Origin: Feifania hominis
GTDB taxonomy: Bacteria > Bacillota > Clostridia > Oscillospirales > Feifaniaceae
NCBI RefSeq assembly: GCF_014384765.1
Contig: NZ_JACRSP010000001.1
Coordinates: 558,001-622,000 of the forward strand
Direction of reading: 5' to 3'
Length of the DNA: 64,000 bases
Shown here: piece by piece, positions 7,390 through 14,923 of the stretch
Layout: each line of letters starts with the position of its first letter
How positions within the stretch are numbered: position 1 is the first letter of the stretch
Translations under genes and position numbers: made by a program
Notes under the pieces: model-generated
Told to the model about the DNA's origin: nothing
Databases searched by the model: none
Seen by the model: only the letters and a program-made list of their open reading frames with translations

Positions 7390-8675
7390 ATCGTCCCTGT
7401 AGGCTTCGGGGTCAGGTCATAGAGAACACGATTGACACCTTTCACCTCTGCGGTGATGCGCGCTGTGATCTTCTGCAAAAGAGCAAATGGTACATCCTCA
7501 ACCGTAGCGGTCATGGCGTCCACAGTGTTCACTGCGCGGAGAATGACCGGCCAGTCAAAGGTTCTGGCGTTGTCGTGCACACCGACCGACTTAAAGTAGG
7601 GCACGACGGTAAAGTACTGCCACACTTTCCCTTCGAGTCCCGCAGCTGCAAATTCCTCCCGCAAAATAGCGTCCGACTCGCGCACAGCCTCGAGGCGCTC
7701 CCTTGTGATGGCGCCGAGACAGCGCACGCCAAGGCCCGGGCCCGGGAACGGCTGGCGGTAGACCATGCTGTCCGGCAGACCGAGCGCCACGCCGCAGGCG
7801 CGCACCTCATCCTTGAAGAGCATTTTCAGCGGCTCTACAAGTTCAAAATTCAAATCCTCCGGCAGACCGCCGACGTTGTGATGGCTCTTGACCGCTTTGA
7901 CTGTCTTGGTACCGCTTTCAATGATATCGGGATAAATGGTCCCCTGCGCCAGAAACTCGATTCCCTCGAGTTTGCGCGCCTGCTCCTCAAACACGCGGAT
8001 AAACTCGGCACCGATGATTTTGCGCTTTTGCTCGGGATCAGCCACTCCCGCCAATTTATCGAGGAAGCGGTCAACCGCGTCCACATAGATGAGATTGGCG
8101 TCCATCTCATCGCGGAAAACCTGCACTACCTGCTCCGGTTCTCCCTTGCGCAGCAGACCGTGGTTGACATGCACACAGGTGAGCTGCTTTCCAATGGCCT
8201 TGATGAGAAGCGCCGCCACCACGGAGGAGTCGACACCGCCCGAGAGCGCAAGAAGAACTTTTCTATCACCCACCTGGCGGCGTACAAGCTCGATCTGATC
8301 GGCGATGAAATTTTCCATGTTCCAGTTCTTTTCAGCGTGACAGGTGTCAAAGACAAACTCTCTGATCTGCGCCTCACGCTCGGCCGCATTTTCACTCCAG
8401 GCTGCAAGTCCTCCGTGGCCGGGATGATTCACAGCGAGAACCGGAAGCCCACTCTCATAGACTGCGGCGCCCGCATCGATGCTCACTCCGTCAACAACAC
8501 GGTTTGGACCACCATTTAAAACAATGCCCTTTACACCCGGCAGCGCCGCAAGTTCCACCGCTGTAATATCATGCGGGTGAATCTCTGTGTAGACACCCAT
8601 AGCGCGTATCTCCCGCGCAAGGCGTGCATTCTCCTCGCTGCCGAGGTCCAAAATCAAGATCATATCCTGCTTCAT
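7377..8675 (-). CDS. GMP synthase paralogue with a degenerate glutaminase domain
   Basis: This enzyme should amidate XMP to GMP with ATP. Residues about 120-432 form a complete ATP-pyrophosphatase and dimerization unit: LALSGGVDSSV P-loop, GEPEQVVQVF, GTIYPDIIESG, PFPGPGLGVR, and a C-terminal TGTIEWE. The N-terminal amidotransferase domain is cut to about 110 residues against about 195 in the paralogue at 23429. Where GICYG should supply the nucleophilic Cys it reads VLAVNHPGHG, and the His-Pro-Glu part of the triad is absent. It therefore probably uses free ammonia or a partner glutaminase (inference). The start is the ATG 7 bases after GGAGG; another ATG 6 bases upstream sits too close. Element A is inserted at its 3' end. 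Confidence 0.88.
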   Translation of the reverse strand: MKQDMILILDLGSEENARLAREIRAMGVYTEIHPHDITAVELAALPGVKGIVLNGGPNRVVDGVSIDAGAAVYESGLPVLAVNHPGHGGLAAWSENAAEREAQIREFVFDTCHAEKNWNMENFIADQIELVRRQVGDRKVLLALSGGVDSSVVAALLIKAIGKQLTCVHVNHGLLRKGEPEQVVQVFRDEMDANLIYVDAVDRFLDKLAGVADPEQKRKIIGAEFIRVFEEQARKLEGIEFLAQGTIYPDIIESGTKTVKAVKSHHNVGGLPEDLNFELVEPLKMLFKDEVRACGVALGLPDSMVYRQPFPGPGLGVRCLGAITRERLEAVRESDAILREEFAAAGLEGKVWQYFTVVPYFKSVGVHDNARTFDWPVILRAVNTVDAMTATVEDVPFALLQKITARITAEVKGVNRVLYDLTPKPTGTIEWE

Positions 8676-8737
8676 GGTCATTCCTCCAATGCGCTGCGTT
8701 TGTATGGTATGTGTCAGCCAAAGCTGAAAACGGTATT

Positions 8738-8766
8738 ATTATATCGAAACCAGCCGTTCAACGCAA
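8738..8766 (-). promoter_or_regulatory. Sigma-A promoter of short guaA
   Basis: TTGCGT and TATAAT on the minus strand are separated by 17 bases, about 63 bases upstream of the chosen start. Confidence 0.6.
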
Positions 8767-8782
8767 GCGCAGCGGCTCCATT

Positions 8783-9703
8783 TTACCTTACTGGAGCAGA
8801 CTTTTTTGCCTCTGCTTTTCGCGATGGCAAGACGAGTAAAACCGCCATCAGAAAAATAAGCCCAAACGCAAGCCAATCAGCAACTGAAAACTCCGTTTTC
8901 AGCCAGAGTGTTGTCGCGAGAGCCGCGCTGACAGGTTCTGCACAGGCAAAGAGACTTGCGCGAACGCCCCCAATGTCGCTTACGCCTTGCAAATAGAGCG
9001 TAAATGCTGCGGCAGTTCCCAGAATAACAATACTTCCCACCCCGAGAAGAATTGTCCAGTCCAGCCGGACGAATTGTTTGTATGCTCCTGTGGCAATACC
9101 AAGGACAATACCGCCTATTAGCATTCCATAGCCGGTCACCGCGACACTGCCATAGCGTTCAATGATGCCGCCGGGCAGCAGGGTGTATAGCATCAGCGAC
9201 ACCGCCGCCCCGATTCCCCAGAACAGAGCCTGCGCGGAGAGTGCCAAATTGTCCAGGCGGCCATGGGTGGCAAGCAGGAATACGCCGCCGAGAGCCAGCA
9301 GCAGCGCGATCCCCTCTCTTCCGGATGGCAGCCGTCTGAGCCGCACACAGGTGACGATCAATATCAGCGCCTGACCGAGATATTGCAACGCTGTCGCTGT
9401 GGCAGAGTTGGAGTGAGAAATTGCCGTCATATAGGTGTATTGACAGGTCATCAGACCAAAGACTGCAAACAGGATCATCCTGAGGGCATCGCCTCTCACT
9501 TTCCATATCTGTTTTAGACTGTCAGGGCTTTTTGCGGCCGCAAGCAAAAGCAAAATAATGCCTGCCAGTATCATCCTCACCGTCGTCAGCCACTGGCTGC
9601 TGAGTTCCCTGTGGGTGAACAGATACTGTCCAACCGTGCCCGACACTCCCCAAAGAATGCCGCCGCTCAGAGCACAGAGCACGCCCCTTGTTGACCGTTT
9701 CAT
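8783..9703 (-). CDS. EamA-family (DMT superfamily) transporter
   Basis: This membrane protein is probably a metabolite exporter of the drug/metabolite transporter superfamily. The 306-residue product has about ten hydrophobic helices arranged as two EamA repeats, with the typical opening CALSGGILWGVSGTVGQYLF at residues 11-30. The second repeat begins near residue 155. The chosen ATG lies 7 bases after GGAGG; an upstream in-frame ATG overlaps that spacing. It is divergent from the frameshifted AraC gene at 9801, which could have regulated it. No sequence feature fixes the substrate. Confidence 0.85.
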   Translation of the reverse strand: MKRSTRGVLCALSGGILWGVSGTVGQYLFTHRELSSQWLTTVRMILAGIILLLLAAAKSPDSLKQIWKVRGDALRMILFAVFGLMTCQYTYMTAISHSNSATATALQYLGQALILIVTCVRLRRLPSGREGIALLLALGGVFLLATHGRLDNLALSAQALFWGIGAAVSLMLYTLLPGGIIERYGSVAVTGYGMLIGGIVLGIATGAYKQFVRLDWTILLGVGSIVILGTAAAFTLYLQGVSDIGGVRASLFACAEPVSAALATTLWLKTEFSVADWLAFGLIFLMAVLLVLPSRKAEAKKSAPVR

Positions 9704-9721
9704 ACACATTCCTCCAACAGT

Positions 9722-9749
9722 TTGTTATTTCATTTTATTGTGGTATACT
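9722..9749 (+). promoter_or_regulatory. Possible promoter of the AraC-family gene
   Basis: TTGTTA and TATACT are separated by 16 bases, about 50 bases before the AraC ATG and inside the 97-base divergent intergenic region. Confidence 0.45.
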
Positions 9750-9800
9750 GATATTGTCTATCAGATTTTTCTCATTTTTTATCAATATATTGAGGTATCT

Positions 9801-10675
9801 ATGATCAACAAACCATTTCCCACTACACATAACAGAGAGGAGCTGATCACCCCTCTCTCCCCTGGTCTGCCGCTTACCGCCTACGTCAGCACGTTTGGGA
9901 GCGATACCTACGACTGCATTGACTGGCACTGGCACAGTGAACCGCAGTACTGTCATGTGCTCAGCGGGCAAGTCTGCTTTCGCACTGCCGACCAATCCCT
10001 CACCGTGTCGCAGGGAGGCGGTGTCATCATTCGCCCCAAATTGGCGCATATGTCCACAGCAACCGGCGAAAAAAGCGCCAGCTACTTCTGCGTCGTACCT
10101 CACATGTACTTTCTGTCCAACTTTCCGCAGTATCTTCTGCAATTTGACTTTTCCATGCTGGCGCTACAGACACATGATGAGTCCCAAAACCAAATTCTTC
10201 AAGATCTTAAGCGGATTTTCCGCCTGTTTGGCGAGCGCGGATTCGGCTACGAGCTGCGTCTTTACAGCGAACTGTTTCTTCTCTGGCATAATACTCTGAC
10301 ATTGACAACAGACTCTCAAACATCACCGCGTGACTTCGGCTGGCAAAATGAGCGTCTGATCGCCATTTTTTCCTATCTGCATCACCACTATGACCACCCG
10401 ATTCACTGTCTGATATCGCATCTCAAATCCATTTGAGCCGCAGCGAGTGCTGCCGCTTTTTCAAACACGCAACCGGACAGACTCTTTTTGAATATCTTCT
10501 CTCCTATCGCATCAGAAAGAGCATCGAAGCGCTCACCCACACCGATCAAAGCATTGCACAAATTGCCGCCGGTACAGGATTCGGCAGCCAGAGTTATTTC
10601 ACCGATTGCTTTAAAAGGCAGCTCGGTATAACGCCTCTGCAGTTTCGCCAGGACAATTCCGTATTGCGGCCGTAG
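9801..10675 (+). pseudogene. AraC-family transcriptional regulator interrupted by a frameshift
   Basis: Residues 1 to about 200 from the ATG at 9801 form a cupin-like sensing domain (DWHWHSEPQYCHVLSGQV, then IIRPKLAHM). The HTH region starts in the same frame (IFSYLHHHYDHPI) but the frame then stops at 10434-10436. One frame over, the text continues SDIASQIHLSRSECCRFFKH, ending with the classic IAQIAAGTGFGSQSYFTDCFKRQ of AraC proteins. Inserting one base near 10403 restores a 291-residue protein. It is divergent from the EamA transporter and convergent with the dehydratase gene, either of which it may have controlled. A sequencing error could give the same picture. Confidence 0.85.
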
Positions 10676-10790
10676 ACGCTCTCACAAAGCGTCAGAAGTG
10701 TACTCAGTCCCGCTTCTTCTATTTGTTCACTTCTCTCCGGCTGAGTTTCTTTAGCTCTTTCCCGATCCTCCCTCGGATTCCAAAGAACAA

Positions 10791-10826
10791 AACCAGGCCC
10801 GGCCGCATATGCGGCCGGGCCTGGTT
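10791..10826 (-). terminator. 36-bp perfect palindrome terminator
   Basis: The 36 bases are their own reverse complement (AACCAGGCCCGGCCGCAT and its mirror). On the minus strand the stem is followed by TTTTGTTCTTT, so it ends the dehydratase transcript. It may also stop the convergent AraC transcript. Confidence 0.85.
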
Positions 10827-10828
10827 GC

Positions 10829-12019
10829 CTATTCAATTGTAACAACTTCGCTCTTTGCAAAAGTTTCCTGCGCAATTTCGTTGCCAATGCCGGGCAGATC
10901 CGGCACGGTAAATTTACCGTTGGACGGCTGATAGTCATAGATGCAAAGCTCCCTGTTGGACGGTGTCAGGGCCCAGACATTGTGCTCATGAATGACAAAA
11001 TTGGGAATGGCACACTCGAGATGCAGGGCAGCCGTTGTGGATATCTGACTGCCGCAGGTGTGGATCTGTACGCCCACATCATACACATAGGCCATATCGC
11101 AGATCTTTTTCACCTCGGTGATTCCACCGCAGGTACCAAGGTCGGGCTGTATGATCTGCAGCGCATTCTGCGTGAGATAGTCCGCATACTGCCAACGAGA
11201 ATAGATTCTCTCCCCGCTCGCAATCGGCAGGCCGGTCTTCTCGTGTACATATTTCGAGAGCTGCGGCGTCGGTGTGGTTGGCTCCTCATAGTAAAAAATA
11301 CGATATTGCTTGAGCATATTTCCAATCTGTACCGCCGACTGGGCATCTGTAAAAGCATGGTTTTCCACGACGATGTCCACATTGGGACCGACGGCCTCGC
11401 GAACGGCTCTCACACGGCTTTCCAGTACATTCATATAGATAGGGCTGAGCAGGCCGATTCGATCATTATCCGAATACCGATCTCCGATTTTGACGGGGTC
11501 CCCCTCCGGCTTGTAGGTAAAAAAGTCATACTTGACGCAATCGTACCCGTCAGCAACAGCCTTTTTCGCCTCTCTGGCATATTCCTCGGGGGTACGAATG
11601 GGGATATCCGGCGCGCCGTAGCCAAATTGAAGCTGGCTTGCGTAAGCCCTGAGACTCTCCCGTCGTCTGCCGCCGAGAAGCTCGTAGAGCGGCGCATGGT
11701 ACGCCTTGCCCTTGATGTCCCACAGGGCAAGGTCTATGGCGCTGATTCCTGCAAAGATGACCGGCCCTCCGTTTTGGCCCCAGTAGGAGTGGCGATACAG
11801 CTTATCCCAGATGATCTCATGGACAAGCGGATTCATTCCGATGACACTCTTCGCAAAATCCTGAACCATGCCAAAAGCGGCGCGCCTCGCATTGCCAAAG
11901 GCAAGCGCCGCTTCACCGTCACCGTAGATTCCCTCGTCGGTGTAAATTCGGCAGAGAATGGGCGTCCAATTGCGCACTTGCGCTTTGACTCGCAGCACAT
12001 CAACCCTTGTGATTTTCAA
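10829..12019 (-). CDS. Enolase-superfamily sugar-acid dehydratase (mandelate racemase/muconate lactonizing family)
   Basis: This protein probably dehydrates an aldonic or other sugar acid through a metal-stabilized enolate. The 396-residue product has the capping domain (1-125) and a TIM barrel. Likely metal ligands are the Glu in VDIVVENHAF (about 220), YYEEP (about 247) and ASGERIYSR (about 273). A general acid/base His lies in VQIHTCGSQIS near 320. The hinge contains GGRRRESLRAYAS at about residue 115. The length and motif order suggest the galactonate/mannonate dehydratase branch, but the substrate cannot be decided. It neighbours the EamA transporter and AraC remnant, which could form a small catabolic locus. 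Confidence 0.85.
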   Translation of the reverse strand: MKITRVDVLRVKAQVRNWTPILCRIYTDEGIYGDGEAALAFGNARRAAFGMVQDFAKSVIGMNPLVHEIIWDKLYRHSYWGQNGGPVIFAGISAIDLALWDIKGKAYHAPLYELLGGRRRESLRAYASQLQFGYGAPDIPIRTPEEYAREAKKAVADGYDCVKYDFFTYKPEGDPVKIGDRYSDNDRIGLLSPIYMNVLESRVRAVREAVGPNVDIVVENHAFTDAQSAVQIGNMLKQYRIFYYEEPTTPTPQLSKYVHEKTGLPIASGERIYSRWQYADYLTQNALQIIQPDLGTCGGITEVKKICDMAYVYDVGVQIHTCGSQISTTAALHLECAIPNFVIHEHNVWALTPSNRELCIYDYQPSNGKFTVPDLPGIGNEIAQETFAKSEVVTIE

Positions 12020-12246
12020 GTAAAATACCTCCGTTTCGCCTCTTGATTACTCCATTATAGCTCTCCACTCGGCCAACGGAAGATATCAACTAATTTATAA
12101 GTAACAAATAAATTTCTTAGTTTCCTGCCCGTGCTCTGCAATACTGCTGCCATGATTGCTGCTCTGGATCGCCAGTGTCTCTCCTTCTCTTTGCGGCACT
12201 CCCAAACGCAAGGGATCTAAGATCCAACTGATATCTGTTGAAAGCT
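12020..12246. other. Intergenic stretch without a recognised gene
   Basis: The stretch holds the upstream region of the dehydratase gene, with GAGGT as its ribosome site. It is AT-rich near 12050-12120. I see no convincing RNA gene or conserved protein here. Confidence 0.4.
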
Positions 12247-12276
12247 GTGGGGAGAAGCCAAAAGGCTTCTCCCCAC
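12247..12276 (-). terminator. Hairpin after the SLH remnant
   Basis: A 13-bp perfect stem (GTGGGGAGAAGCC with GGCTTCTCCCCAC, loop AAAA) lies 16 bases downstream of the stop of the SLH remnant on the minus strand. There is no strong T-tract. Confidence 0.6.
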
Positions 12277-12292
12277 ACGACAGCAGGAAGTT

Positions 12293-12463
12293 TTATTTCA
12301 GTCCTGTCCACTCCTCGCCGTCCTCGCCCCTCGTGTAGTTATGAGGATTTACGGCCTCCATGATGTCATAATAGGCCCAACAGGTCTTGTCGGCGACATC
12401 CAAAAACCGTCCCGTGTTCTTGCTGACGAGTCTGTCCTCGATGACAGCAGTAAGGTTGACCCG
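12293..12463 (-). pseudogene. C-terminal remnant of an S-layer homology protein
   Basis: The last 56 codons read like a final SLH motif: GRFLDVADKTCWAYYDIMEA, then NPHNYTRGEDGEEWTGLK and stop. SLH repeats typically carry F-x-D-V, then W-A-Y/x-x-I-x-x-A, as here. The frame stays open upstream for another 104 codons, but these cross a terminator hairpin at 12584-12620 and look non-coding. No signal peptide or other SLH copies are present, so this is a gene end left behind next to the left core of element C. The identification is by motif only. Confidence 0.5.
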
Positions 12464-12583
12464 GCCAAATGAAACGCTTTTTTGTTTGACCCATTTCAAA
12501 ATGGATATTATTCTATTGGCGAAAAGGTTGGGCAGGCGTGGAATACCGGCGTTCCACTTATGAAGAAATAGGTCCATCAAATC

Positions 12584-12620
12584 AAGGGCACCGCTGCAAA
12601 TTTCAGCAGCGGTGCCCTTT
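12584..12620. terminator. Terminator-like hairpin near element C
   Basis: A 14-15-bp stem (AAGGGCACCGCTGC with GCAGCGGTGCCCTT) encloses AAATTTCA. T-rich sequence follows on both strands, so it could act in either direction. The gene it once served is not visible. Confidence 0.7.
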
Positions 12621-12692
12621 GCTGTTATTGATCTGTTTTTCTCTTTGGACCACGGAGCCATCGGGCCGACTGCGGTCCTACGTCCTTGTATG

Positions 12693-12705
12693 TTACTCCC
12701 ATTCG
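12693..12705. repeat. Left attachment core of element C
   Basis: TTACTCCCATTCG reads on the minus strand as GAA TGG GAG TAA (Glu-Trp-Glu-stop), matching the guaA 3' end. Confidence 0.65.
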
Positions 12706-12807
12706 CCAAGCAGAAACGCAATCTAAACTTTTTTGTATAGATCGTTTGATTCCATTTGGCTTGATTTGATACCAATTATCCCAATCCTATGGGGTATCCG
12801 ACTTTCT

Positions 12808-12838
12808 GCTATCAAAAAGCTATCAGGGGATGCTATCA
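12808..12838. repeat. Left arm-type sites of element C
   Basis: GCTATCA occurs at 12808, 12819 and 12832; the first two are 11 bases apart. The first starts 103 bases after the left core. Confidence 0.6.
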
Positions 12839-12862
12839 ATAGCGGAAAGATACATCTTAAAA

Positions 12863-13093
12863 TTACCCTCGTGGAGGGAACGGATCATGACCATGAGAAT
12901 CCTTGTCACGAATTTCTCCATTCGATCGATGGATAACAAGTTCGGATTCTTGGTTGCGAGAGATACTTCTTGCAATCTTGATTGCCTGTGTCTGGGTTTT
13001 GGTTCTTGCTGTAGCACGGGAATTGCCTTCACCTTTTACTTGCCATCCACCGTTGGGGTGCGGAGTTACATGTTGATTCTTTCCTTTTGACAT
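12863..13093 (-). CDS. DUF2188-domain protein
   Basis: This 76-residue product fits the small DUF2188 family, whose function is unknown. It opens MSKGKNQHVTPHPNGGWQVK, with the family's H-V-x-P-x-x-x-G-W-x-V-K core, and continues with an alternating Arg/Thr/Gln helix (TQTQAIKIARSISRNQ) and ELVIHRSNGEIRDKDSHG. An AAGGGTGAT ribosome site lies 6-10 bases upstream. Such proteins are common in accessory regions. It is the first intact gene inside the left edge of element C. Confidence 0.8.
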   Translation of the reverse strand: MSKGKNQHVTPHPNGGWQVKGEGNSRATARTKTQTQAIKIARSISRNQESELVIHRSNGEIRDKDSHGHDPFPPRG

Positions 13094-13149
13094 AAAATCA
13101 CCCTTTCTAAAAAGAAAAGGATGAAACCGCCAACATCCTTTAAAAGTTG

Positions 13150-13281
13150 TTACTTCCGGCTCTTCACAGGAATGCAGAATGCCTTCAAGCCATACTGACT
13201 GGCGTAAATACGCTTGCCGTTTTTAAGCGTAATGAACGCAGTGTAGATGTACTCTACGGCATCGTTATGAGTTTTGCTCAT
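13150..13281 (-). CDS. Small hypothetical protein (43 aa)
   Basis: An excellent AGGAGG ribosome site lies 8 bases before the ATG of a 43-codon frame opening MSKTHNDAVEYIYTAFITLK and containing NGKRIYASQYGLKAF. The pattern of two short strands with a basic turn suggests a folded mini-protein, but I do not recognise a family. It lies about 57 bases upstream of the DUF2188 gene on the same strand, so the two may be co-transcribed. Confidence 0.6.
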   Translation of the reverse strand: MSKTHNDAVEYIYTAFITLKNGKRIYASQYGLKAFCIPVKSRK

Positions 13282-13418
13282 AAACGCAGCACCTCCTTCA
13301 AGCAAGATTTTTCAGAAGCAAATTCTGAAATCACTTGAAAAAGGCAAACACAGCTATTATACTTTTCTTGTTCGGAGAAGAGTATAGACGGTTTAACCGT
13401 ATTTACTTTTCAAGCTGA

Positions 13419-13454
13419 AGCTTATTCGAGTTGGCGCTCGAATAAGCTCTTTTT
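13419..13454 (+). terminator. Terminator on the plus strand inside element C
   Basis: A 12-bp perfect stem (AGCTTATTCGAG with CTCGAATAAGCT) is followed by CTTTTTTA. No plus-strand gene lies just upstream, so it may end a short non-coding transcript from about 13330-13418. Confidence 0.7.
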
Positions 13455-13487
13455 TATGTCATACAGCGGAAGCTGTTAGACAACAGA

Positions 13488-13874
13488 TCACTTTAGCTCA
13501 CTTGCGTGAGTGAGATCAAATATTATTGCTTGCTCTTCCTTGAGCAATACTCCGTCAATTCGATACCCGCATTGAGATAAATCCCAATTCATCAGGTTTT
13601 GAATTGTGTTGAGAAGGTCGCGCCCGTTCCAACGTACAGACAGTGCGTTGGACTTCTTCTCTTTATTATAGAAAGGCGCGGCATTGGGCGTCTCTTGTGT
13701 ACATGGCTGTACTGCTATCCGTTTTGTTTCCTCATCAATAAGGAGAAGGACATGCTCTGGATAACCCAATTTCATGATCACGGATTTGTTAAAAGTCATC
13801 CCATTACTCGTCACTGAAACGTACGGAACACCCTCGTTGAAATTGAATGCTTTGAAATTCTCAAGAAGCGACAT
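13488..13874 (-). CDS. Hypothetical protein (128 aa)
   Basis: The product is 128 residues with a GGGGGAAG ribosome site about 5-8 bases before its ATG. Residues 1-50 (YVSVTSNGMTFNKSVIMKLG, then EHVLLLIDEETKRIAVQPC) resemble a small beta-barrel of the kind seen in AbrB-like or single-strand-binding folds. Residues 80-128 contain WNGRDLLNTIQNLMNW and a closing strand. I do not recognise the family, and no catalytic motif is evident. It lies downstream of the truncated nuclease on the same strand. Confidence 0.65.
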   Translation of the reverse strand: MSLLENFKAFNFNEGVPYVSVTSNGMTFNKSVIMKLGYPEHVLLLIDEETKRIAVQPCTQETPNAAPFYNKEKKSNALSVRWNGRDLLNTIQNLMNWDLSQCGYRIDGVLLKEEQAIIFDLTHASELK

Positions 13875-13982
13875 TTTCTTCCCCCCTCTCGTTCTTGAAA
13901 TATTATATCACACACCCTCTACTTATACAATAACAAAGTTTTGTTTTCTTTCTCAAATTCTCTCCGAAAAAATCTTAAGCGA

Positions 13983-14021
13983 GAAAGCACTGCGTGTTCG
14001 CTTTCAACGCACAGTGCTTTC
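13983..14021. terminator. Hairpin between the 128-aa gene and the truncated nuclease
   Basis: AGAAAGCACTG pairs with CAGTGCTTTCT around a short imperfect apex. T-rich sequence flanks both sides, so it can act on either strand. Most likely it ends the nuclease-41-aa transcript. Confidence 0.55.
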
Positions 14022-14154
14022 TTATTTTGTTTCTCGGCTCCGCTCATCTGGCAAAGCAAAAAACGATAACTGCAAGTACGGGGTTTTCTTCGCTTGTGTT
14101 TTTCTGCATGCGCCGAATTGCGCATTCCCACGCAATCAATTATTTTATGCTTTA

Positions 14155-14280
14155 TCAGCCAGCTATAACTACGGTGGTCTTTCTACTGTATAGTGAATAT
14201 TCGTTAATAGTTGACTCTGCTTCATTTAGAGGAACATCCGCATACGTTTGAAACGAGCCTTGCTCAATCAATCTTCCCAT
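14155..14280 (-). CDS. Small hypothetical protein (41 aa)
   Basis: A GAGGAGG ribosome site precedes this 41-codon frame, which opens MGRLIEQGSFQTYADVPLNE and ends VVIAG. It starts 16 bases after the stop of the truncated BsuBI/PstI-type gene on the same strand and is probably co-transcribed. I recognise no family. Confidence 0.5.
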   Translation of the reverse strand: MGRLIEQGSFQTYADVPLNEAESTINEYSLYSRKTTVVIAG

Positions 14281-14296
14281 CTTTGCCTCCTCTTTA

Positions 14297-14923
14297 TCAT
14301 CTTGGTCCCAAAAACTTATCTCCGTTCAAATGAATCATGTGATCTGGCATATCAGCGATCCAAACCTCTGTTTCCCACGCAAGAGATTCCGAGAATTGCT
14401 TGAATGTCTTAAAGTCCAGAAATGCCGTAACATATATCTTCCCGGATGTAACGCCAGTTGTCATTTCCTCGATTTCCTTGATACGCTTAGGCTCCATCGG
14501 TCCAACGGACGTAACCGACTCGATAAAATACAGCCAATCCTTGTCTTCAGAGTAAAGAACGACATCAGGCATCTTATCGTGCAGCGTTATTTCAAAGCCA
14601 AAAGCACAAAGCTTGTCCACGTTCTTAACCAAGTCTTTCTCTGTGGTATCTCCAACATACAGACACTCGGAGTTGGGCGCGAAACGGGGCGCAAATTCCT
14701 CGATAATTGCCTTTTGCAGTTGGTTGTGCTTGCCCGGCGAGAATGTGAAGTCTTCACCATTGATTTTTACAGGCATTTTTCTCATAGTCCGTTTGGAGGC
14801 ATAGAGGTCAACAAGTGAGTCGTGATTTTCCATAAAACGCGCTAAACTTCTCTCCCAGTCTGCCGTACCAAAGCTCTGCCAACACAGGAGATGGCTATTA
14901 TGGCGATTGGTGAACGCATCCAC
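14297..14923 (-). pseudogene. Truncated BsuBI/PstI-type restriction endonuclease
   Basis: From about residue 18 this frame matches the C-terminal catalytic region of BsuBI/PstI-type II endonucleases, with stretches FSPGKHNQLQKAIIEEFAPR, KMPDVVLYSEDKDWLYFIES and GKIYVTAFLDF. The D-(x)n-E-x-x segment PDVVLY...IES is the probable metal site. About 200 residues remain, where full enzymes have about 315, so the N-terminal recognition part is missing. The first 15 or so codons overlap the divergent XRE gene and are probably not native. No cognate adenine methyltransferase is present in the window. Loss of the recognition half suggests that it is inactive. Confidence 0.75.

Noticed and set aside
7230..8519. 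429-codon plus-strand frame over short guaA
   Set aside because: It is antisense to the GMP synthase paralogue, which has intact motifs and a promoter. The frame's product shows no domain.
12117..12338. Small overlapping frames on both strands
   Set aside because: No ribosome sites, no conserved pattern, and they overlap a hairpin.
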